From positions 1,874,001 to 1,938,000 of the forward strand of contig NZ_CP032125.1 of NCBI RefSeq assembly GCF_003544895.1: 64,000 nucleotides of DNA, written 5' to 3'. Positions 44,119-53,715 of this stretch are shown here, one piece after another (the stretch's first letter is position 1; the number at the start of each line of letters is the position of its first letter). Below the pieces are notes generated by a model, which was not told where the DNA came from, did not search any database, and saw only the letters and a program-made list of their open reading frames with translations. Source of the stretch: Profundibacter amoris. Its GTDB lineage: Bacteria > Pseudomonadota > Alphaproteobacteria > Rhodobacterales > Rhodobacteraceae. The position numbers were made by a program, and so were the translations under genes.

Positions 44119-44784
44119 CTAATCCTCGAACAATTCGCTTTGGCCGATTGTCTCATCATCCTCGTCCTCGGCGTCCGGCATCCCGGGCATCGCCCCCGGT
44201 GGCGGGCGGTTTTCCAGCAATCCGGCCGAGCGCAATTCCTTCAGCCCCGGCAGGTCGCGGGCATTTTCAAGGCCGAAGTGGTCCAGAAACTCGGGCGTGA
44301 CCACAAAAGTCACCGGCCGTCCGGGTGTCATCCGGCGGCGACCGAAACGGATCCATTCCATTTCAAGCAGTTGATCCACCGTACCACGGCTGACCGAAAC
44401 GCCGCGAATTTCCTCGATCTCGGAACGTGTCACCGGTTGATGATAGGCAATAATCGCCAATGTCTCGATCGCCGCGCGTGACAGTTTGCGCGTTTCAACC
44501 GTTTCCTTTTGCATCAGGAACCCCAGATCGGGCGCGGTGCGGATTGCCCAGGCATCCCCCACCTTCACCACCCGCACCCCGCGCCCTTCATAGCGCTTGC
44601 GCAGATGCACCAGTGCTTCGGCAGGATCACAGCCATGCGGCATCCGGTCGGCCATGTCCTTGACCGTCACAGGCTCGGCTGTGGCGAACAATATCGCCTC
44701 GACCATGCGTTCCTGTTCGCCCATCGGCGGGGCCTCGAACAGGCTTTCCTCAACGTCGGGCTTTTGTGTCTCTTCAACCGTCAT
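44119..44784 (-). CDS. scpB: Segregation and condensation protein B
   Basis: A 221-residue winged-helix protein that joins ScpA and SMC in the condensin complex for chromosome segregation. Family stretches: RMVEAILFATAEPV, KLSRAAIETLAIIAYHQPVTRSEIEEIRGVS (here spanning about residues 100-130) and GRPVTFVVTPEFLDHFGL. The C-terminal 30 residues are acidic. Its ATG overlaps the scpA stop (ATGA). Confidence 0.94.
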   Translation of the reverse strand: MTVEETQKPDVEESLFEAPPMGEQERMVEAILFATAEPVTVKDMADRMPHGCDPAEALVHLRKRYEGRGVRVVKVGDAWAIRTAPDLGFLMQKETVETRKLSRAAIETLAIIAYHQPVTRSEIEEIRGVSVSRGTVDQLLEMEWIRFGRRRMTPGRPVTFVVTPEFLDHFGLENARDLPGLKELRSAGLLENRPPPGAMPGMPDAEDEDDETIGQSELFED

Positions 44785-45572
44785 TCCGAACCTTTTTTGC
44801 GTATCTGTATCGGGGCAAAGGCTTCGCCCTGACGAATTTCAATCTGGCCCTGCTTGGTCAATTCCAGCGAGGCGGCAAAATTGGCGGCTGTGGCGCTGCG
44901 CCTGCGGGCCGGATCGGTCTCCCAGCCTTCGGGCAAATAGCTTTCCAGAACCGTCCAGTCGCCGGCATAGCCAATCAACCCGCGCATCCGGTCCAGCGCC
45001 TGTTCCAGCGTCATAATCGCGTCGCGGTCCATCACGAAGGGGCGGAATTCATCCTTGGTGCGGGTGCGGGCATAGGCCTGCATCAGGTCCAGCAGGGTTG
45101 CCGTATAGGTGACGCGGCGTATACGGGTCACATCCTCGGGCAGGCCGCGGGCGAAAAAATCGCGCCCCATCTGGTCGCGCGCCATCAGTTTGGCGGCAGA
45201 ATCCCGCATCGCTTGCAAACGCTCCAGCTGGAACGCCAAATGCGCGGCCAGTTCTTCGCCGGACGGGCCTTCTTCGGTGGGGTCGGGCGGCAACAGCAGG
45301 CGGGATTTCAGGAACGCCAGCCACGCCGCCATCACCAGATAATCCGCCGCCAGTTCAAGGCGCAGCGATTTGGCCTCGTTGATAAATTTCAAATACTGTT
45401 CGGCCAGCGCCAGCACCGAAATTTTGCGCAAATCCACCTTTTGTGTGCGCGACAGGGTCAGCAGCAGGTCAAGCGGGCCTTCATAGCCATCGACATCGAC
45501 AATCAGGGCCTCGGCCACCAGCCGGTCCTCTACCGCAAGCGGCGTGTCTTCCTCGAATTCAACTTCAGCCAT
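44781..45572 (-). CDS. scpA: Segregation and condensation protein A
   Basis: A 263-residue kleisin that bridges the SMC heads. The N-terminal GYEGPLDLLLTLSRTQKVDL is the kleisin/ScpA signature, and the ADYLVMAAWLAFLKSRLLLP stretch is also typical; the C-terminal winged helix ends at about residue 255. It starts three bases after nagZ and overlaps scpB. The smc gene is not in the window. Confidence 0.94.
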   Translation of the reverse strand: MAEVEFEEDTPLAVEDRLVAEALIVDVDGYEGPLDLLLTLSRTQKVDLRKISVLALAEQYLKFINEAKSLRLELAADYLVMAAWLAFLKSRLLLPPDPTEEGPSGEELAAHLAFQLERLQAMRDSAAKLMARDQMGRDFFARGLPEDVTRIRRVTYTATLLDLMQAYARTRTKDEFRPFVMDRDAIMTLEQALDRMRGLIGYAGDWTVLESYLPEGWETDPARRRSATAANFAASLELTKQGQIEIRQGEAFAPIQIRKKGSE

Positions 45573-45575
45573 CGG

Positions 45576-46577
45576 TTACGCCCGTTTCAACAGACCCGCA
45601 AGTTCGTCCTCCAGTGCAGGAATGTCAACATTATCAGGCGATTTGCGCGCATTTATTGCCAGATCGGCGCGTTTTTGGCCATCGGGCGTGAAATTGCCAA
45701 CCGCATCCACCACCATCTGCATTTCCGCCATTTTGCCGTTGCAATGCAGGATCAGGTCGATGCCCGCATCGCGTGACTTGCGGGCGCGGGTTGAAACATC
45801 CCCCTCCAGCGCCTCCATCGACAGATCGTCGCTCATCAACAGGCCGGAAAAGCCGATGTCTTTGCGGATCAGATCAACCATCACCGGCGAAGTCGTGGCC
45901 GGCCCTGTCGCATCAATATCCTCGAACACGATATGCGCGGACATGCCCAAGGGCAGATCGGCCAGCGCCTGCATGGCGGCAAAATCCACAGCCTCAAGAC
46001 CGGCGCGGTTGGCGGATACGCGCGGCAGTTCCTTGTGGCTGTCCAGCGTAGCCCGCCCGTGGCCGGGGATGTGTTTGAGAACCGGCAGAACCCCGCCATC
46101 CAGCAGCCCGTCGGCCACCGCCCGGCCAATGCTGGCCACTTTGGCGGGGTCATCGGAATAGCACCGGTTGCGCAACACCGCATGGGTTTGCGGCGTCGCC
46201 ACATCGGCAATCGGGGCACAATTGCTGTCGATCCCCACAGCGCGCAATTCATCAGCAATGATCCGGTAGCGGATATACATGCCACGTTCGGCCTGCGCCG
46301 GGTTCAAATCCACCTGATCCAGTGCGGGCAACCAGTGGCGCCAATGTGGCCGCGTCATGCGTTCGACCCGCCCGCCTTCCTGATCAATGGTCACGACCGC
46401 ATCGCGCCCTACCGCATCGCGCAAATCCCCCGTCAGCCGCTTCAGCTGTTCGGGGGTGTCGATATTGCGGGCAAACAGGATGAAACCCAAGGGGTTTACA
46501 TCACGGAAAAAAGCGGCCTCCCCGGCGCTCAGGCGTTCACCGGCGCAACCAAAGATGTAGGCGCCCTGCCCCGCCAC
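45576..46577 (-). CDS. nagZ: Beta-N-acetylhexosaminidase NagZ
   Basis: A 333-residue family 3 glycoside hydrolase of the cytoplasm that removes N-acetylglucosamine from muropeptides during wall recycling. Motifs: GFILFARNI, TIDQEGGRVERM, and VLKHIPGHGRATLDSH, which carries the catalytic His-containing loop; the Asp nucleophile lies in LLMSDDLSMEAL. GTG start immediately after the TAG stop of the SPOR gene. Confidence 0.95.
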   Translation of the reverse strand: MAGQGAYIFGCAGERLSAGEAAFFRDVNPLGFILFARNIDTPEQLKRLTGDLRDAVGRDAVVTIDQEGGRVERMTRPHWRHWLPALDQVDLNPAQAERGMYIRYRIIADELRAVGIDSNCAPIADVATPQTHAVLRNRCYSDDPAKVASIGRAVADGLLDGGVLPVLKHIPGHGRATLDSHKELPRVSANRAGLEAVDFAAMQALADLPLGMSAHIVFEDIDATGPATTSPVMVDLIRKDIGFSGLLMSDDLSMEALEGDVSTRARKSRDAGIDLILHCNGKMAEMQMVVDAVGNFTPDGQKRADLAINARKSPDNVDIPALEDELAGLLKRA

Positions 46578-47651
46578 CTAACGCACCTTGACGGGGATAC
46601 AGGCGGCGTTTTCCGCCAACAGCGCCGAACAGAAGCGCCGCGCGTCGGACAGATCGTCAAACCCCATCGCCCGCAGGCGATAGAAGGTGCGCCCGCCGCT
46701 TTCGGCCTTCTGGATCACACGCGATTTGCCTTGCAGGTAATCGGTGAAACGGCTGTACAGCCTGTCCCATTCCTGTTTGGCAATTTCGGGGGATTCAAAG
46801 GCGCCCAACTGCGCCAAACGGGTGCCTGCCGGAATACTGCTTGGGTCAACTTCACTGGCCGAGGCAGAGGCAACCTGTTGCGTGGCCGCAGGCAAAGGGG
46901 GTGTTGTGTCCAGACTTGCCGGACGTGACAACGGACGGGGGGAACGCACCACACCCGGAACATCCGCCGGGATGACAGGTAGGCGGGCCGTGACTGGGGC
47001 CACTTCGCCCAATGGCTCGACACCTTCCGACAGCTTGTCTGCCATCGCCAGTGCTTCGGCAACCGCCACATCTGTGGCCGAGGGTTTATCCGTTGTAGGT
47101 TCCACAGCCGCCACAACCACGCCTGACCCGTCACTGACCGTCGCGGGCAAATCCGGTTCGGGCAAGGTTTCGGTCAGCAAGGCAGGGGCGGTGATTTCAC
47201 TGGTTGTTGCAGGGATTACCTCGGCATCGGCGGCTTCGGCCATTGGCGTTGCTTCGACACCGGGTGCAGAGGTACGGGGCGCAGGTACCGGACGGCGCAG
47301 GCCAACCGGATCATCCTCGCCAATTCCGTCGGCTGCGGGGGCCAGCACCACACGGTCGGCCACAGGTTGGGCCACGCCATCGGACTGCACACGATTCACG
47401 GCAAGACCCTGATGCACGGCCAATTCACCGCCCGGATTTTCCGGCGCAATGCGCATCGGCCCGTCCAGCGCACGTACCACCGGCACGCCGGTAACATCGC
47501 GCACCAGCAACTTGTAGCCCCAAACGCCGATGCCGACGATCAACGCCACCGATACAAGTGCGCCTGCCCCGTTGACCAGCTTGGTAAATTTCCCTGAATC
47601 ACTTGCCCGTTGCGGCGCATCCATTGCGCCGCCAAACTCGATATCCGCCAT
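46578..47651 (-). CDS. SPOR domain protein
   Basis: A 357-residue protein with one membrane helix (about 24-46), a long Pro/Ala/Thr-rich periplasmic region (50-275) and a C-terminal SPOR domain (about 280-357: RLAQLGAFESPEIAKQEWDR). SPOR domains bind denuded peptidoglycan at division sites. It follows argS, a pairing common in alphaproteobacteria. ATG at 47651 follows GAGG. The gene abuts nagZ, another wall gene. Confidence 0.9.
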   Translation of the reverse strand: MADIEFGGAMDAPQRASDSGKFTKLVNGAGALVSVALIVGIGVWGYKLLVRDVTGVPVVRALDGPMRIAPENPGGELAVHQGLAVNRVQSDGVAQPVADRVVLAPAADGIGEDDPVGLRRPVPAPRTSAPGVEATPMAEAADAEVIPATTSEITAPALLTETLPEPDLPATVSDGSGVVVAAVEPTTDKPSATDVAVAEALAMADKLSEGVEPLGEVAPVTARLPVIPADVPGVVRSPRPLSRPASLDTTPPLPAATQQVASASASEVDPSSIPAGTRLAQLGAFESPEIAKQEWDRLYSRFTDYLQGKSRVIQKAESGGRTFYRLRAMGFDDLSDARRFCSALLAENAACIPVKVR

Positions 47652-47733
47652 TTTTCGCCTCACTGCCGCCCCTGATTTGGCCGGGGTCGGTCATAAGTTA
47701 CTGCTCTATGTCACACGGCCAAGGCACTTGTTT

Positions 47734-49479
47734 TCAGCGCATTTCTTCGGCCGGTGTTACACCCAGAATACCAAGACCGGCGGAAATAACAATAGAAACG
47801 GAACGAATCAGGGCAATTTTCGCCTGTGTGGCGGACGAGTCACCCTCTTGCAGGAACCGAAGTTCGGGCAAATCATTGCCGCGATTCCACAGCGCATGGA
47901 ATTCACCGGCCAGTTCATACAGGTAAAACGCTACCCTGTGCGGCTCGTTTGTGCGGGCGGCGATTTCCACCAGACGCGGCCATTCGGCCAGCTTTTTCAC
48001 CACGGCCATTTCGGCCTCATGCGCCAGAAGCGACAGATCGGCGGCCTTCAGCGTGGCATCATCCACCGCGATCCCCGCATCACGCGCCTTGCGCAGCACC
48101 GAATGGATCCGCGCGCTGGCGTATTGCACATAGAACACCGGATTGTCTTTGGATTGCTCCAGCACCTTCGCGAAATCGAAGTCCAGCGGTGCGTCGTTCT
48201 TGCGGGTCAGCATCACAAAACGGGTCACATCGGGACCGACCAGATCGACCACCTCGCGCAGGGTGACAAAATTACCGGCCCGTTTGGACATTTTGAACGG
48301 CTGGCCGTCCCTGAACAGCCGCACCAGCTGGCACAGCTTGATGTCCAGCGGCACCTTGCCGTCGGACAGCGCCGAAACAGCCGCCTTCATCCGTTTGACA
48401 TAACCGCCATGATCGGCGCCAAACACGTCGATCAATTCATCAAACCCGCGCTGAACCTTGTCATAGTGATAGGCGATGTCGGGGGCGAAATAGGTCCAGC
48501 CGCCATCCGATTTCTTCACCGGCCGGTCCACGTCGTCGCCATGGTCGGTGGATTTGAACAGGGTTTGCTCGCGCGGTTCCCAATCCTCGTCAGGTTTGCC
48601 TTTGGGCGGGGGCAAAACCCCTTCGTAAATCAATCCCTTGGCATCCAGTTCTTCCAGCGCCGCCTCGATCCGGCCCGATCCATACAGCGACTTTTCGGAA
48701 AAGAAAACATCCATTTCCACACCCAGAGACGCCAGATCCGCGCGGATCATATCCATCATCTTTTCGGTGGCAAATTCGCGCACTTCTTCCAGCCAGAACT
48801 GTTCGCCCTTGTCCAACAGGCTGTCGCCCACCTTGTCCTTGAGCGCCTGCCCGACCGGCACCAGATAATTGCCCGGATACAGGCCCTCGGCAATGTCCGG
48901 CGTCAACCCGCAAGCCTCGCGATAGCGCTCAAAAACCGAGCGCGCCAATACATCGACCTGCGCGCCACCGTCGTTGATATAATATTCCCGCGTCACATCA
49001 TGGCCCGCGAAATCCAGCAGGGCGGCCAGCGCATCGCCAAAGACCGCACCCCGCGTGTGGCCCACATGCAAAGGGCCGGTCGGGTTGGCGGAAACGAATT
49101 CCACATTCACCTTGCGCCCCTGCCCCATGCTTGAGCGGCCAAAATCGCGGCCCTTCTCCAATGCAGCCCCGACCACGCCACGCCACAAATCCGGCGCAAG
49201 CCGCATGTTCAGAAACCCGGGGCCGGCCACTTCGGCCACCTCTATCCGCAAATCCTGCAACAGCTTGGCGGCCAGTGCTTCGGCAATATCGCGTGGCTTC
49301 ATTTTGGCAGGCTTGGCCAGCACCATCGCCGCATTGGTCGCCATATCACCATGCGCCGCATCGCGCGGCGGCTCGACGGTTACATTGGCAAAGTCCAGCC
49401 CCTCGGGCAGCGCACCTTCGGATTGCAATGCGGTCAGGCTGTCGATCACCAGCGCACGAATATCGGTAAACAGGTTCAT
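47734..49479 (-). CDS. argS: Arginyl-tRNA synthetase
   Basis: A 581-residue class-I synthetase. The HIGH-type motif is [11 protein letters not shown] and the KMSKS-type motif is KMSKRAGN, a usual variant for ArgS. An Arg-tRNA-synthetase N-terminal domain (about 1-85) and DALR anticodon-binding C-terminus (about 460-581) are present. The ATG at 49479 (MNLFTDI) matches family starts; the frame is open to 49542. Second gene of the dgt-scpB operon. Confidence 0.96.
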   Translation of the reverse strand: MNLFTDIRALVIDSLTALQSEGALPEGLDFANVTVEPPRDAAHGDMATNAAMVLAKPAKMKPRDIAEALAAKLLQDLRIEVAEVAGPGFLNMRLAPDLWRGVVGAALEKGRDFGRSSMGQGRKVNVEFVSANPTGPLHVGHTRGAVFGDALAALLDFAGHDVTREYYINDGGAQVDVLARSVFERYREACGLTPDIAEGLYPGNYLVPVGQALKDKVGDSLLDKGEQFWLEEVREFATEKMMDMIRADLASLGVEMDVFFSEKSLYGSGRIEAALEELDAKGLIYEGVLPPPKGKPDEDWEPREQTLFKSTDHGDDVDRPVKKSDGGWTYFAPDIAYHYDKVQRGFDELIDVFGADHGGYVKRMKAAVSALSDGKVPLDIKLCQLVRLFRDGQPFKMSKRAGNFVTLREVVDLVGPDVTRFVMLTRKNDAPLDFDFAKVLEQSKDNPVFYVQYASARIHSVLRKARDAGIAVDDATLKAADLSLLAHEAEMAVVKKLAEWPRLVEIAARTNEPHRVAFYLYELAGEFHALWNRGNDLPELRFLQEGDSSATQAKIALIRSVSIVISAGLGILGVTPAEEMR

Positions 49480-49538
49480 TCTCTTGTCCTTGAAAGGGTT
49501 GGACGCGGGTTTAGCATGGCAGACGGCAAGGTCAACAT

Positions 49539-50687
49539 TCAAGCGCCCGATGCTGGCAACAACCGTTCATGTTCCTGCAAGGCAAAACGGTCTGTCATAC
49601 CGGCAATATAATCCGCCACCACACGGGCCAGCGCAGTCCGGTCTTTCGCCGCCGCAATATCCCCCTTCCAGTGACGGGGCAGATGTTCGGGCTGCGACAG
49701 GTATAGCGGGAACAGGTCCATCACCACGCCTGTCACCCGTTCACGCATTTCCACCACTGACGGCGCGCGATACATGCGGGCAAACAGAAAGGCGCGGATT
49801 TCCTTCAGGTCCGCCCACAGCGGCGCGGAAAACTGCACCACCGGCGCCCCAGCTGCCCGCACATCCTCAACCCGCTGCGGATCGAGTGCGGCAATCAAAC
49901 GGCGGCTTTCGTTGATCACATCCGAAACCATCACCCCGAACACGCGGCGCAGGGCCTCGTGGCGGCGACGATAACTGCCCAGACCGGGATAAAGCGCGTC
50001 TACCTCGGCGTAACACGCCCCAATAATCGGCAGGGCGCAAATGTCATCATCGGTGAATAATTCCGCACGAAGGCCGTCCTGCAAGTCATGGTTATTATAG
50101 GCAATATCGTCAGACAGCGCCGCCACCTGCGCCTCGGGGCCGGCATAGGTTCCCAGCTCCAGATCGTGGCGGGCGTTGTATTCGGCCAGCGCATAGGGCA
50201 AGGCGCCGGTCACGGGGCCGTTGTGCTTGGCCAATGCCTCCAGTGTCTCCCATGTCAGGTTCAGCCCGTCCCATTCGGCGTAATGCCGTTCCAGCGATGT
50301 GACGATGCGGATGGCCTGTGCGTTGTGGTCAAAACCGCCATAGGGCGCCATGCAGTCGGCCAGCGCGTCCTCGCCGGTATGACCAAATGGTGTGTGCCCA
50401 AGATCATGCGCCAGCGCCACCGCTTCGGTCAATTCGCCATTCAGCCCCAGCGCGCCCGCAATCGTGCGCGCCACTTGCGCCACCTCGATCGAATGGGTCA
50501 GGCGGGTGCGAAAATAATCGCCCTCGTGTTCAACAAAAACCTGTGTCTTGTGTTTTAGCCGCCGAAAGGCCGAGGCATGGATGATCCGGTCGCGATCACG
50601 TTGAAAACACGAGCGAAACGCGCTTTCTTCTTCCGGATATAGCCGTCCGCGCGCGCGGGCCGGATTGGATGCGTATTTCTCAAGCAT
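49539..50687 (-). CDS. dgt: Deoxyguanosinetriphosphate triphosphohydrolase-like protein
   Basis: A 382-residue HD-domain hydrolase that releases triphosphate from dNTPs. The HD motif is formed by His65 (RLTHSIEV) and His94-Asp95 ([13 protein letters not shown]), with a distal Asp in [11 protein letters not shown]. Family start: ARGRLYPEE and SFQRDRDRI-like [18 protein letters not shown]. Length fits the type without a long insertion. Heads the minus-strand operon; divergent from the Fe-S carrier gene. Confidence 0.94.
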   Translation of the reverse strand: MLEKYASNPARARGRLYPEEESAFRSCFQRDRDRIIHASAFRRLKHKTQVFVEHEGDYFRTRLTHSIEVAQVARTIAGALGLNGELTEAVALAHDLGHTPFGHTGEDALADCMAPYGGFDHNAQAIRIVTSLERHYAEWDGLNLTWETLEALAKHNGPVTGALPYALAEYNARHDLELGTYAGPEAQVAALSDDIAYNNHDLQDGLRAELFTDDDICALPIIGACYAEVDALYPGLGSYRRRHEALRRVFGVMVSDVINESRRLIAALDPQRVEDVRAAGAPVVQFSAPLWADLKEIRAFLFARMYRAPSVVEMRERVTGVVMDLFPLYLSQPEHLPRHWKGDIAAAKDRTALARVVADYIAGMTDRFALQEHERLLPASGA

Positions 50688-50764
50688 GTCCCCTGCCTGT
50701 TGTCGCCCTTGGTTGGAATGCTTATATGTCAGTTCAAACAGGAATGAAACGGGACGATTTTGCC

Positions 50765-51097
50765 ATGATGGACCTAAACCTACCCCCCAAAGTCACCGAT
50801 CGCGCCTTTGCGCGACTGGCAGAGATCAACGATGGTGGCGACACCAAAGTGCTGCGCGTTGCAGTCGAAGGCGGCGGATGCTCCGGTTTCCAGTATGAAA
50901 TCACGCTGGACAAAGTGGCCGAGGGCGATCTGGTCATTGAGGGCGCCGGACAAAAGGTGGTGGTGGACGAAGTATCCCTGCCATTTTTGTCCAACGCCGT
51001 AATCGATTTTTCCGATGAACTGATCGGCGCACGCTTTGTCATCGACAACCCGAACGCAACCAGTAGCTGCGGCTGCGGCACGTCCTTTTCGATGTAG
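50765..51097 (+). CDS. erpA: A-type iron-sulfur carrier (IscA/ErpA family)
   Basis: A 110-residue carrier that delivers Fe-S clusters to target enzymes. The three invariant cysteines are Cys39 (GGGCSGFQY), Cys102 and Cys104 (SSCGCGTSF). It is alone, not in an isc or suf cluster, which favours an ErpA-type role, but IscA/ErpA cannot be separated by reading. Two ATGs are adjacent at 50765 and 50768; the frame is open upstream. Confidence 0.92.
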   Translation: MMDLNLPPKVTDRAFARLAEINDGGDTKVLRVAVEGGGCSGFQYEITLDKVAEGDLVIEGAGQKVVVDEVSLPFLSNAVIDFSDELIGARFVIDNPNATSSCGCGTSFSM

Positions 51098-51130
51098 GGG
51101 GAACACAGGCGCGTCTTTCCCACTTGACGC

Positions 51131-51154
51131 AAAAAAGGCCAGCCTTAGTTGGCC
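51131..51154 (-). terminator. Terminator of the Hint gene, stop codon inside the loop
   Basis: On the minus strand GGCCA, eight-base loop ACTAAGGC, TGGCC, then six T. The TAA stop (51147-51145) lies in the loop, so translation ends within the terminator. Confidence 0.75.
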
Positions 51155-52050
51155 AATGCCGCCGCCTCGTACCCGCGGGCAATGCGTCTGGCCGGTGTTT
51201 TCTGAGCCGTATTTTCGGCAATCCCGGGAAACAGGTCTTCCAACTCGTTCAGCAACGCCGTGTTGTCGCCGCACAGATATTCGCCAACCAGAAAACTCTC
51301 GCTTGGGGCACCTTCGGCAAAGATCACTTCGTGGGCGTCGAACATCAGATGGAAATACTGCACCTCGTCACAGGGTGCGCGCAGAATTGTGCTGTCGTTC
51401 AGCAGATTGACGGCGGCGCATAGCACCTCGTCCTCGCCAAAGAACAATTCGGCCTTCCAGCCGGTCACCAGCATCCTGTGCTGCGGCGAGACCCGCAAAT
51501 CACGATCATTCCCCAGCGCACCCGCTTTAATCAGAACCGGCGCGAATTTACCCTGCCCGCCCGTCTTGCGCTGCCCGATCCAGCGGACCGGCTGTGCGCC
51601 GTGGTCTTTGGTCAGAACCAGATCGCCAACCGTCATATCCTCGACAGCAACCAAACCGTCGGGCGTGGAAATACGGGTGTCAGCCACAAAACAGGGTGGC
51701 CCCAGATCACCCACTGCGATCTGTGTACTGTTGGTAACATAGGTTACAGACGTAACCGTAACCGGCGCATGCGGCAAAGCCGTTCCGTCCGTCGGCGTAA
51801 AATAGCGGGACCCATCTGCGGTGTAGAAGGTAACACCCGTGATCTGGACACCGTCAATGGTAACGGTATCGCCAACCCAGACGCGGGTAATATCACTGCC
51901 ATTGATCTGATCCGACCCGTTTGGAGACAAGAACCCGTCACCATCCGCGTCATTCATTGTGATTGTAATAACATTCACAGTCGCGGGCAAACCCGGAGGA
52001 TTGCCCGGATCAAAGTTACTACCCAAAGCCTGGTCGGTATAGATTGGCAT
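51145..52050 (-). CDS. Hint-domain protein
   Basis: A 301-residue protein with two parts. Residues 1-118 are beta-rich and include NDADGDGFLSPNG (33-45), like a calcium-binding loop. Residues 119-265 form a Hint domain of the roseobacter type (Hint_2): it opens PPCFVADTRISTPDGLVAVE with Cys120 at the usual splice position, then SPQHRMLVTG and FDAHEVIFAEG. No signal peptide; such proteins may leave the cell by type I secretion. Autoproteolysis is possible from Cys120 but not shown. Confidence 0.87.
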   Translation of the reverse strand: MPIYTDQALGSNFDPGNPPGLPATVNVITITMNDADGDGFLSPNGSDQINGSDITRVWVGDTVTIDGVQITGVTFYTADGSRYFTPTDGTALPHAPVTVTSVTYVTNSTQIAVGDLGPPCFVADTRISTPDGLVAVEDMTVGDLVLTKDHGAQPVRWIGQRKTGGQGKFAPVLIKAGALGNDRDLRVSPQHRMLVTGWKAELFFGEDEVLCAAVNLLNDSTILRAPCDEVQYFHLMFDAHEVIFAEGAPSESFLVGEYLCGDNTALLNELEDLFPGIAENTAQKTPARRIARGYEAAALAN

Positions 52051-52256
52051 CGTATTACTCGTCTTTCACTATTCAGGTCTTTCTTTTAGGTCGCCGCCAA
52101 AGAAAGGGAACCTCTACATCACATAAATAGGCTTTTTCCAGCAAAATGTGGTAATAATATGAAAATTTGAATATTTCATTAAATCTTTGGTAACTATTTT
52201 ATGCTTGAGGCTTGCCTTGCTTCCCGACTAAACCTTTAGGGTCAGCGAGGTGCGAA

Positions 52257-53036
52257 ATGAAAATAGCCACATTCAACATCAACGGTATCAAGGCACGGAT
52301 CAATGCCCTGCCCGACTGGCTGCGCGAACGCGAACCCGATGTTGCCTTGTTGCAGGAAATCAAGACCGTGGACGAAGCTTTCCCGCGCGAGGTTTTCGAA
52401 GATATGGGTTATAACGTCGAGGTGCACGGGCAAAAGTCGTTCAACGGTGTGGCGATCCTGTCAAAACTGCCGCTTGAGGACGTGCAACGCGGCCTGCCCG
52501 GCGATGAGGACGACGATCACGCCCGCTGGATCGAAGCCACAGTGATTGGCGAAAAACCGATCCGCGTTTGCGGGCTGTATCTGCCCAACGGCAACCCCGT
52601 TCCAGGGCCTAAATACGACTATAAACTGGCGTGGATGGAACGGTTATACCACCGCGCCAAGGATTTGCTGGCGGCCGAGGAACCGGCGTTGATGGCGGGC
52701 GATTACAACATCATCCCGCAGCCCGAAGACGCCGCCTACCCCGACAAATGGCGCGAAGATGCGCTGTTTCGCCTTGAAAGCCGCACGGCCTGGCGGCGGG
52801 TTGTCAATCTGGGTCTGACCGACGCCTTTCGCGCCATCCATCAGGGGCCGGACCACTACAGTTTCTGGGATTATCAGGCCGGCGCCTGGAACAGGAACGA
52901 CGGAATCCGCATCGACCATTTCCTGATGACACCCCAATGTGCGGATCTGTTGCTGGATTGCCAGATAGATGCCGAAATCCGCGGGCGGGAAAAACCGTCG
53001 GACCATGTGCCGGTCTGGGTTGATCTGGCCGCGTAA
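52257..53036 (+). CDS. xthA: Exodeoxyribonuclease III
   Basis: A 259-residue AP endonuclease/3'-5' exonuclease of base-excision repair. Motifs: MKIATFNINGIKAR, LLQEIK with the metal-binding Glu34, GLYLPNGNPV, MAGDYNIIP, and the catalytic SDHVPVWVDL at the end. The ATG at 52257 matches the family start. The 206-base gap before it is strikingly AT-rich and is shared with the divergent Hint gene. Confidence 0.95.
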   Translation: MKIATFNINGIKARINALPDWLREREPDVALLQEIKTVDEAFPREVFEDMGYNVEVHGQKSFNGVAILSKLPLEDVQRGLPGDEDDDHARWIEATVIGEKPIRVCGLYLPNGNPVPGPKYDYKLAWMERLYHRAKDLLAAEEPALMAGDYNIIPQPEDAAYPDKWREDALFRLESRTAWRRVVNLGLTDAFRAIHQGPDHYSFWDYQAGAWNRNDGIRIDHFLMTPQCADLLLDCQIDAEIRGREKPSDHVPVWVDLAA

Positions 53037-53060
53037 CCGTTTGATAAAAAGAGGATAACC

Positions 53061-53258
53061 ATGACAAAACTGAACATCCCAGATATGACTTGCGGCCACT
53101 GCAAGGCGGCTGTGGAAAAAGCTGTTGCAAGTGTTGATGCGGACGCCAAGGTTGCGGTTGATCTGGATAACCGCACGGCCGAAATCGACAGCAGCGCCGA
53201 TCTGGGTGCCATTCTGGCTGCGCTGAAAGAAGAAGGTTACGAGGCGACGCAGGCCTAG
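53061..53258 (+). CDS. Heavy-metal-associated (HMA) domain protein, CopZ-like
   Basis: A 65-residue ferredoxin-fold metallochaperone. The metal site is MTCGHC (CxxC). It ends EEGYEATQA, as usual for this family, which carries copper(I) to P-type ATPases. No copper ATPase lies nearby. It overlaps the convergent next gene by four bases. Confidence 0.93.
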   Translation: MTKLNIPDMTCGHCKAAVEKAVASVDADAKVAVDLDNRTAEIDSSADLGAILAALKEEGYEATQA

Positions 53259-53560
53259 CCGCCAATGTATTGACGGGCGGCGCTGGCCAGTTCCGGCCAC
53301 AGGTCTTTGTACGCAAATGGCACCTGCACCCATTCTTTCATGGCCCGCCCCTTGCCGGATGGATCAAACAGTTGCGCCCCATCCAGCGCCAAAGCGCGGG
53401 TATGGGCGTCACCGGTCAGCTTGAACACCATTGCGTCCTGGAAATAAGAGACAAAGGCTTTGCCACCGGTTTTGAAGCAGGGTTTGCCAAACATCTGGCT
53501 TTGCTCGGCCCCGGAAATATGATGACCGACACGGGTGTATTCTGCTTCGGAATCCGTCAT
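53255..53560 (-). CDS. Small protein resembling the TfoX N-terminal domain
   Basis: A 101-residue protein with QMFGKPCFKTGGKAFVSYF and a later GKGRAMKEWVQVPFAY, which resemble the TfoX/Sxy N-terminal domain by pattern; this assignment is tentative. ATG at 53560 follows AGG at good spacing; another in-frame ATG is at 53575. It overlaps the copZ-like gene tail by four bases. Confidence 0.65.
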   Translation of the reverse strand: MTDSEAEYTRVGHHISGAEQSQMFGKPCFKTGGKAFVSYFQDAMVFKLTGDAHTRALALDGAQLFDPSGKGRAMKEWVQVPFAYKDLWPELASAARQYIGG

Positions 53561-53660
53561 GGTCCTGCCTTTCACGCGTTTTTTTCAATGGCGCAACTGT
53601 AGGCTAAACCCTGATAGAAACAAGGGCTTGTCAGATTGATCGGTGCGGTATGCGGGTGCC

Positions 53661-53708
53661 CCGAAATCTTTGAAAGATTTCGGTCTGTTTTCTTTGAAAG
53701 AAAACAGA
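53661..53708. repeat. Paired double hairpin, copy 1
   Basis: Two adjacent palindromes: CCGAAATCTT-TGA-AAGATTTCGG (53661-53683) and TCTGTTTTCTTT-G-AAAGAAAACAGA (53684-53708). The same pair occurs in reverse order and orientation at 56455-56501. It lies between the TfoX-like gene and the monooxygenase 3' end. Confidence 0.75.
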
Positions 53709-53715
53709 CCCCCTC

